Source: Streptococcus oralis subsp. tigurinus AZ_3a (GTDB lineage: Bacteria; Bacillota; Bacilli; Lactobacillales; Streptococcaceae). From it: 64,000 bases of DNA. Numbering within the stretch: the stretch's first letter is position 1; the number at the start of each line of letters is the position of its first letter. A program made the position numbers and the translations under genes. This document shows, piece after piece, positions 59,187 through 64,000 of the stretch. The stretch is from assembly GCA_000344275.1 (NCBI GenBank), contig AORU01000008.1, forward strand, positions 56,864 through 120,863, written 5' to 3'. The notes below the pieces were generated by a model that did not search any database, was not told the DNA's origin, and saw only the letters and a program-made list of their open reading frames with translations.

Positions 59187-61928
59187 TTAGAATAAGTCCA
59201 GCCTAATATTTCCACCAAAATGTGGTTTTTCAAGAGCTACCTGTGCTAATTGATTGAGTGTTTGCTCACTATTTTCTTGATTATAGAATTTAAGTCCTTT
59301 GATGATAACTCCATCAACTTCATCCTCGAAAACCAAATCTTCTTGATGGTCGTTGATGTATGAAAGAAGTTCCTCCTTCCATCTATCTTTTTCTGTTAAT
59401 TGTTCACCTTTAGGTTCAATGAAGATTTGAAGATAGTAATCTTTATTTTGAAGAAGTAGGATAAAGTCTGGTTGAAATCCTGAAAAATTGATTTCCCGTG
59501 GATTCTCTTCAAATTGGTGCAATTTCAATCGTTCAACTTTATCTGTTCCTTTAAGCATGTTTTCGTCCATCCGAACGAGGAAAACATCACCGTATTGTTC
59601 TCTTAGTTCATCAATATGATTGGCAATAGCATTAACTAGATTTTCTTCATTTCTATTGATTATAGCAGATTGGTAAGCAAAAAAGTCAAATTTTTCAAAA
59701 CTAATATTAGCTACTTTTTGTTCGATGAAGGAGCTACTCTGTTTAGCCGTATCATAATTAGGTATTCGTTTGCGATAATCAACGAGATATTCTGTAATTG
59801 GATATCCGATAAAGCGGTTCGTACCTCTTGCTTTGCGATAACCTGCCTTTATTTGGGCAGCCAGTAGGTTAAAAAAGTTATCAACAATTTTCAGCTTTTC
59901 CATAGCGGAAAAATCTTCTACAATGGTTTCTTTTTCTGTTGTGACAGAGAGTGTAAAATTTTGCAAATCTAGCCAATTTTCACCCCAAAAATCTTCCATA
60001 GACTTGAGATTTGGAAGATATCTTTTCAGATTTTCAAATCGGAAAAAGTTAGAGCGGCTAATTGATTTTTTAAAATAACGAATATCAATTCCCCTCAATT
60101 GGGATATTTTTAACTCTATTGCTTCAGCTGAAAGGTAAGCTGTTTCATAGGTGGATTTAAAATAGGTTACATTGGCTAGCTTAGAAATTTCAATACCATA
60201 TGCACGTAAATTCACATAGTGACTGTCAGGAATTTCCTCAGTTTCATTATAGTAAAGCTTACCTGTTTTAAAGATTTGGGTTTTCTTGAAAGAGGGTTTC
60301 AGTTTGATTTCAATTGGAGGATTTTTTTCATCAGTCCCAGTCGCAAGATTCATCTTGTCAAGTGATGCCATCAAATTCTTGATGTATTGCGGTTCATTAA
60401 GGGTATGGTAGTGTAGTGTTTCCAACAAAAGACTTGCTGTTTCATCTGATTCATCAAATCGTCTTTGGTAAGAAATCTTTTGATTTAAGGAGAAAGGATT
60501 GTATCGCGCCCCGCGTCCGATCAACTGAGCCTCGGAATTGGTTGATTTAGCATCTCTTTTATCATTCATTTTTCCCAAGTTGCTAATACGAACGATATCG
60601 TAAAGATTGAGGACATCCCAACCTTCTGTTAATTTTGCTACTGCAAAGACTACACGATACAGATTATTGGGCGATTCAAGCGAATTGAGGGCTTGATACT
60701 GTCCTGTTTCTAGCAACCCTTTTGAACTACTGTCTGAATCATTTGCATTTAGAATTCTAGCTGGTGAAAAACCACGCTTAATTTCTCGAAGAACAGTTGA
60801 AAGATCATCCTTCTCGAGATAATACTGATAAGCTAGCTGTAGGGTATGGCTTTGCTCTTCTGATACACTCCTCAATTGCGAAATAAGGAACGCCTTTAAG
60901 CTTTCTACGGTCAGATTGTCAATCATCTCATTGAATAGATTGTTTGCTTCATAGGAAGCATCAATTTTATGTGATTTGAAAAGAATGACTGGTTTTATCT
61001 CAATCCCAAATTTTTCTAGAGCAAATTTGCGACGATATTCACTCAGAAGAACGGTACTAAGCATATTATCTTCATTGGAATTCCCCGTCTGAATGCGTCT
61101 TACATTTTTTGAATATCGCTCTTTGATGTATGAATCCAAGGTATAACGGTAAATAATCTTATCTCGATATTTTTGATAAATGGTCTCATCGTCAAAATCA
61201 AGTGTTGCGGTAAATTCTAGCAAGAGATTATCAGCATGTGCGTGAAGAAGAGAAAGTAGGCATTTTTCCCATGAGACTTTTTCCAATTCTGCTTTATTTT
61301 TCTTTTTCGTAGAAGCAGAATAGTGATGGGCTTCATCCGCCAGAATAACCATTTTTGTCTTCTGGTAATCTGTTAATGACATGATATTTTCTGCCTGTGT
61401 GAAGAGGTCATTTGTTAATGTTTGAATTGAAACAAACTTAATATTAATTACATTTTTATTAGGAAAATCTGGAAATCTTCCTGAAATCTGGTTGATAAAG
61501 ATATGTTCCCCATCAATTTCTAAGTTGAAATTGAAAAGAAACTTCGTAGATTGAGCATTCGTTAGATTATCAATGGTCTTACTCAGAACACCATTTGTAT
61601 TCACTGTAAACAGAAAATTTTGATACCCTTTTTCTTTATAGAGATAGAGGATTAAACCAGCCATTAAATCAGTCTTTCCCGAACCAGTTGCCATATTGAA
61701 CATCAGCTGTCTTGGTTTTCGAAACTTGAAAGCATCTGATGCTTGAGTGTAGTGAAAATAGCGAATAGCTTCACTCTGATAAGAACGTGGTTCATGCTTG
61801 AGATTTTCTACAATATACTGTGGTAATTCCCAACCATGCTGTTCGTTCAAAATATCCATATCCAGCTGTTTCAATTCATCGAAGAGTTCAAAGATCAGTT
61901 CTTTTTTCTTTGCTTTTCTAACCATCAT
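59187..61928 (-). CDS. res: Type III restriction enzyme Res subunit
   Basis: The 913-residue protein has SF2 helicase/translocase motifs: MATGSGKTDLMAG (Walker A, about 79-91), LADEAHHYS (DEAH-type), and motif VI QLIGRGARYNPF. At the C-terminus is a PD-(D/E)xK nuclease: GFQPDFILLLQ ... IFIEPKGEQ. It cuts DNA when paired with Mod. Its ATG overlaps the mod stop (ATGA), so it is translationally coupled. Confidence 0.95.
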   Translation of the reverse strand: MMVRKAKKKELIFELFDELKQLDMDILNEQHGWELPQYIVENLKHEPRSYQSEAIRYFHYTQASDAFKFRKPRQLMFNMATGSGKTDLMAGLILYLYKEKGYQNFLFTVNTNGVLSKTIDNLTNAQSTKFLFNFNLEIDGEHIFINQISGRFPDFPNKNVINIKFVSIQTLTNDLFTQAENIMSLTDYQKTKMVILADEAHHYSASTKKKNKAELEKVSWEKCLLSLLHAHADNLLLEFTATLDFDDETIYQKYRDKIIYRYTLDSYIKERYSKNVRRIQTGNSNEDNMLSTVLLSEYRRKFALEKFGIEIKPVILFKSHKIDASYEANNLFNEMIDNLTVESLKAFLISQLRSVSEEQSHTLQLAYQYYLEKDDLSTVLREIKRGFSPARILNANDSDSSSKGLLETGQYQALNSLESPNNLYRVVFAVAKLTEGWDVLNLYDIVRISNLGKMNDKRDAKSTNSEAQLIGRGARYNPFSLNQKISYQRRFDESDETASLLLETLHYHTLNEPQYIKNLMASLDKMNLATGTDEKNPPIEIKLKPSFKKTQIFKTGKLYYNETEEIPDSHYVNLRAYGIEISKLANVTYFKSTYETAYLSAEAIELKISQLRGIDIRYFKKSISRSNFFRFENLKRYLPNLKSMEDFWGENWLDLQNFTLSVTTEKETIVEDFSAMEKLKIVDNFFNLLAAQIKAGYRKARGTNRFIGYPITEYLVDYRKRIPNYDTAKQSSSFIEQKVANISFEKFDFFAYQSAIINRNEENLVNAIANHIDELREQYGDVFLVRMDENMLKGTDKVERLKLHQFEENPREINFSGFQPDFILLLQNKDYYLQIFIEPKGEQLTEKDRWKEELLSYINDHQEDLVFEDEVDGVIIKGLKFYNQENSEQTLNQLAQVALEKPHFGGNIRLDLF

Positions 61929-63790
61929 TTCTCCCCATAAAAACTCTTATTGAAATCATAATCTGATTGGGATAATTGCGATTTAATGGTTTCATCATCA
62001 ATTTCAGAATAGTTGTGATAGAGCTGGTTTTTGTCAATAATTTTTACAAGAATTTTTTTCTGCATTTCAAAATCTTCATCCCAGATAGATTGGTCAACTT
62101 CTTGTAAATCCACTCTGAAATCAAAATCAAGTGTGGTTTTCATGTCATTAAAGATAGCCTTTAATTCATCAGAATGTTTAGAGTTAAGAACGGCATCAAT
62201 AAAGGTCGCATTTTTGTCCATTAACTCAGCATAAATGAATGAACCACCGCCAGACCAAGCAACATCTTGAGAAATGCCACCTTGTTCTCCATTGATAACT
62301 TTCTTTAATCTCTCGACAGCTACGGTTTCAATATAATCCATTTGTTCAATACCGATGTACTGACGATTCATCTTGTGAGCTACTGCTGCAGTAGTTCCCG
62401 AACCCATAAAGAAGTCAAGGACAATATCTCCTTCTTCACTACTAATTTTCATCAAATTATAAATAAGTCTTTCAGGTTTTGGAAAATCAAATAACCTATC
62501 ACCCCTAAATAACTCTCTAATCTCCTCAGCTCCACGTTGATTCGTACCAAATGAGTTATCCCAAAAATCATTTGGTATTTGACCCTCCGAATCTTGTAAA
62601 TATAGTTTACCATATGGTTGTTCTTGCCCACCTCGTGTCCAATATATCTTTCCTAAATTATCTAACCGTTCTATTTCTTCTTTCTCTTTCATCCAGGGGC
62701 CATAAAGTTTTTTTCCTGTAGGAGTTGTTAGTTCATAATTATATTTACCCCTAGTCTTATGAAATAAAATTTGTCGTCTGAAATAACCGTTCTCATCTGA
62801 ATAACGATATTCTTTTCTAGCTTTGTCGGTTAGTGGTAACTTATTTAATTTCCCACTCGATTTCTTATAAATAAGTATATAATCTGTTACTTTTGCAAAT
62901 TCTCCAATATTTGCTTGATTATCAGATTTTCTCCACGAAATCGTACCAATATATTTATCCTCTCCAAATATATTATCTGCTAATAATTTTAATTGAGCAC
63001 ATCCTTCTTCTCCAACTATAATTATGCATAATCCTTCATCAGATAGCAGCTCCTTGGCAACATCTAATCTATTTTTCATAAAAACTAACCAAGTAGATAA
63101 TTTAAAATTTGAATTATAATTAAATGCATCACTACTCTTAGTTTTTTTAAAATAGTAAGGTGGATCAACAATTATACTTTTAATTTTTCCACTAAATCGT
63201 TTTTTCAAACTGTGGAGTGCTAACAGGTTGTTTCCCTTGATAATCAGGTTATCCGTATCCTTGATTTCTGATACAGGAGAAGAGCCATTTTTGTCATATT
63301 TCTTAGCATTTTTTAAAATCTTTTTATCTAGAAGGACATCAATCTCTTCTCTAGCAACTATCTCATTTAAAAAGGATTCTTCAGCATCTTCCCTCGATAC
63401 ATCATCTTTAGTCATACCAGCTTTTAAGATACCATCTTTGTAGGGGAAATTTAGTACAACGTCTGTTGTTTCATCTAAATAGTGATTATTTGTCGCTAAT
63501 CCGATTTTGTTGGTGTAACGCGTGTAAGAGTTTGACCAATATTCATCAACTTCAAGCATTTGAATGATATCATTGATTTTCAAAATTGTCGCACCAGCAA
63601 TATCCTCGGTAAATGCTTCATTTAGAATTGCATTTGTCAAAATCTTTTTAACCAACTCGGGTTTATAATTATCTAAATCTACTATAATAGCATCTTTTTT
63701 TAGCAGTCCCTCAGCTACATACTGTTCATCAAAGCTTTCTACCACCTCTCGTAGGGCTTGTTGAATCGTTGTTTCGAATGCCTGACTCAT
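61925..63790 (-). CDS. mod: Type III DNA N6-adenine methyltransferase Mod subunit
   Basis: The 621-residue beta-class methyltransferase has catalytic motif IV VDPPYYFKKTKSSDAFNYN (about 201) before AdoMet motif I LDFFMGSGTTAAVAHKM (about 455), as in type III Mod. The intervening region (about 270-430) is the target-recognition domain. It sets the recognition sequence and protects the host. ATG 63790 follows GTGAGGGACTTGT and overlaps the TGA of an upstream frame (ATGA). Confidence 0.95.
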   Translation of the reverse strand: MSQAFETTIQQALREVVESFDEQYVAEGLLKKDAIIVDLDNYKPELVKKILTNAILNEAFTEDIAGATILKINDIIQMLEVDEYWSNSYTRYTNKIGLATNNHYLDETTDVVLNFPYKDGILKAGMTKDDVSREDAEESFLNEIVAREEIDVLLDKKILKNAKKYDKNGSSPVSEIKDTDNLIIKGNNLLALHSLKKRFSGKIKSIIVDPPYYFKKTKSSDAFNYNSNFKLSTWLVFMKNRLDVAKELLSDEGLCIIIVGEEGCAQLKLLADNIFGEDKYIGTISWRKSDNQANIGEFAKVTDYILIYKKSSGKLNKLPLTDKARKEYRYSDENGYFRRQILFHKTRGKYNYELTTPTGKKLYGPWMKEKEEIERLDNLGKIYWTRGGQEQPYGKLYLQDSEGQIPNDFWDNSFGTNQRGAEEIRELFRGDRLFDFPKPERLIYNLMKISSEEGDIVLDFFMGSGTTAAVAHKMNRQYIGIEQMDYIETVAVERLKKVINGEQGGISQDVAWSGGGSFIYAELMDKNATFIDAVLNSKHSDELKAIFNDMKTTLDFDFRVDLQEVDQSIWDEDFEMQKKILVKIIDKNQLYHNYSEIDDETIKSQLSQSDYDFNKSFYGEK

Positions 63791-64000
63791 ACAAGTCCCT
63801 CACTTTCATACACAACAGAAAAGACCTTCTCACAAAAATGTGAAAAAGTCTGTTTTAGGGCTTGACAAAAAATACGCTTGATTACATAATCAGCGTGAGC
63901 TGTGAGCTGTGAGCTGTGAGCTGTGAGCTGTGAGCTGTGAGCTGTGAGCTGTGAGCTGTGAGCTGTGAGCTGTGAGCTGTGAGCTGTGAGCTGTGAGCTG
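63787..64000 (-). CDS. Partial upstream ORF running through a heptanucleotide repeat, coupled to mod
   Basis: Leftwards, one frame is open from the window edge, through the whole repeat tract (cyclic Q-L-T-A-H-S-S) and then ADYVIKRIFCQALKQTFSHF followed by CEKVFSVVYESEGLV, to TGA 63789-63787, which overlaps the mod ATG. Its start is outside the window. Because the repeat unit is 7 bases, gain or loss of one unit changes which frame reaches mod. The peptide after the repeats does not match a family I know. Confidence 0.6.
   Translation of the reverse strand, partial: SSQLTAHSSQLTAHSSQLTAHSSQLTAHSSQLTAHADYVIKRIFCQALKQTFSHFCEKVFSVVYESEGLV
63810..63843 (-). terminator. 12-bp hairpin in the leader of mod
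   Basis: In leftward RNA a 12-bp stem with G-U pairs (AGACTTTTTCAC / GTGAGAAGGTCT) is followed by a short U-run (TTTTC). It lies inside the upstream frame, 20 bases before mod. It may attenuate mod transcription or be harmless when translated through. Confidence 0.45.
63895..64000. repeat. Heptanucleotide tandem repeat, at least 15 copies
   Basis: GTGAGCT repeats without a single mismatch from 63895 to the window end, 106 bases or just over 15 units. The tract is probably cut by the end of the assembled sequence. On the plus strand every frame meets TGA; on the minus strand all frames are open. A TTGACA-17-CATAAT match (63862-63890) points rightwards into the tract. Confidence 0.95.

Noticed and set aside
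63862..63890. Rightward promoter TTGACA-17-CATAAT feeding a gene to the right
   Set aside because: It would read into the repeat tract, where every plus-strand frame is closed, and it lies inside the minus-strand open frame. I note it but do not call it a promoter.
63895..64000. CRISPR array
   Set aside because: The units are 7 bases long and contiguous, with no spacers.

Overview
The window suggests a mitis-group Streptococcus, Streptococcus pneumoniae or a close relative such as S. pseudopneumoniae or S. mitis. The evidence is a host gene order leuS ... two acetyltransferases - ruvB - nucleotidyltransferase - uppS - cdsA - eep - proS - bglA - glmS, three CiaR-type small-RNA genes around ruvB, and a prophage lysin with choline-binding repeats. 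Species assignment is inference from sequence features only.

Layout. 1-7.6 kb is chromosome: the leuS 3' end, a MarR regulator with an acyl-CoA-thioesterase-like hydrolase, yjdF behind a likely riboswitch leader, an ABC exporter with a LytTR regulator and a DUF3021 membrane protein, and two GNAT acetyltransferases followed by two tandem csRNA genes. 7.6-47.3 kb is an apparently complete siphovirus-type prophage of about 39.7 kb, bounded by a 21-bp direct repeat that lies inside the second csRNA gene. Its modules run in order: lysogeny (integrase, Ltp-like exclusion protein, ImmA-like peptidase, CI), early control, replication (DnaB, replisome organiser with iteron-like repeats, DnaC), a long run of small accessory genes including an orphan HsdM/half-HsdS pair, a late regulator, HNH and packaging, HK97-type head, tail, and lysis (holins plus a Cpl-1-like muramidase). 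A leftward lysogenic-conversion cluster lies next to attR. 47.3-59.0 kb is chromosome again (ruvB, a third csRNA, the uppS-cdsA-eep-proS cluster, bglA, glmS, an LLM monooxygenase). 59.1-64.0 kb is a leftward type III restriction-modification operon, ending at the window edge in a heptanucleotide repeat tract.

Points that stand out: (i) the prophage splits a csRNA gene but brings its own 3' half with a compensating terminator, so a hybrid csRNA is predicted; (ii) the type III mod gene appears translationally coupled (ATGA) to an upstream reading frame that runs through at least 15 copies of a 7-bp repeat, which is the layout expected of a phase-variable switch; (iii) the integrase frame breaks exactly at a canonical A_AAA_AAG slippery heptamer, and a methyltransferase-like gene breaks at a G7 run; (iv) the lysogeny switch has face-to-face promoters over palindromic operators; (v) several small genes (41-58 codons) sit in apparent gaps, including two small membrane-peptide candidates next to attR.
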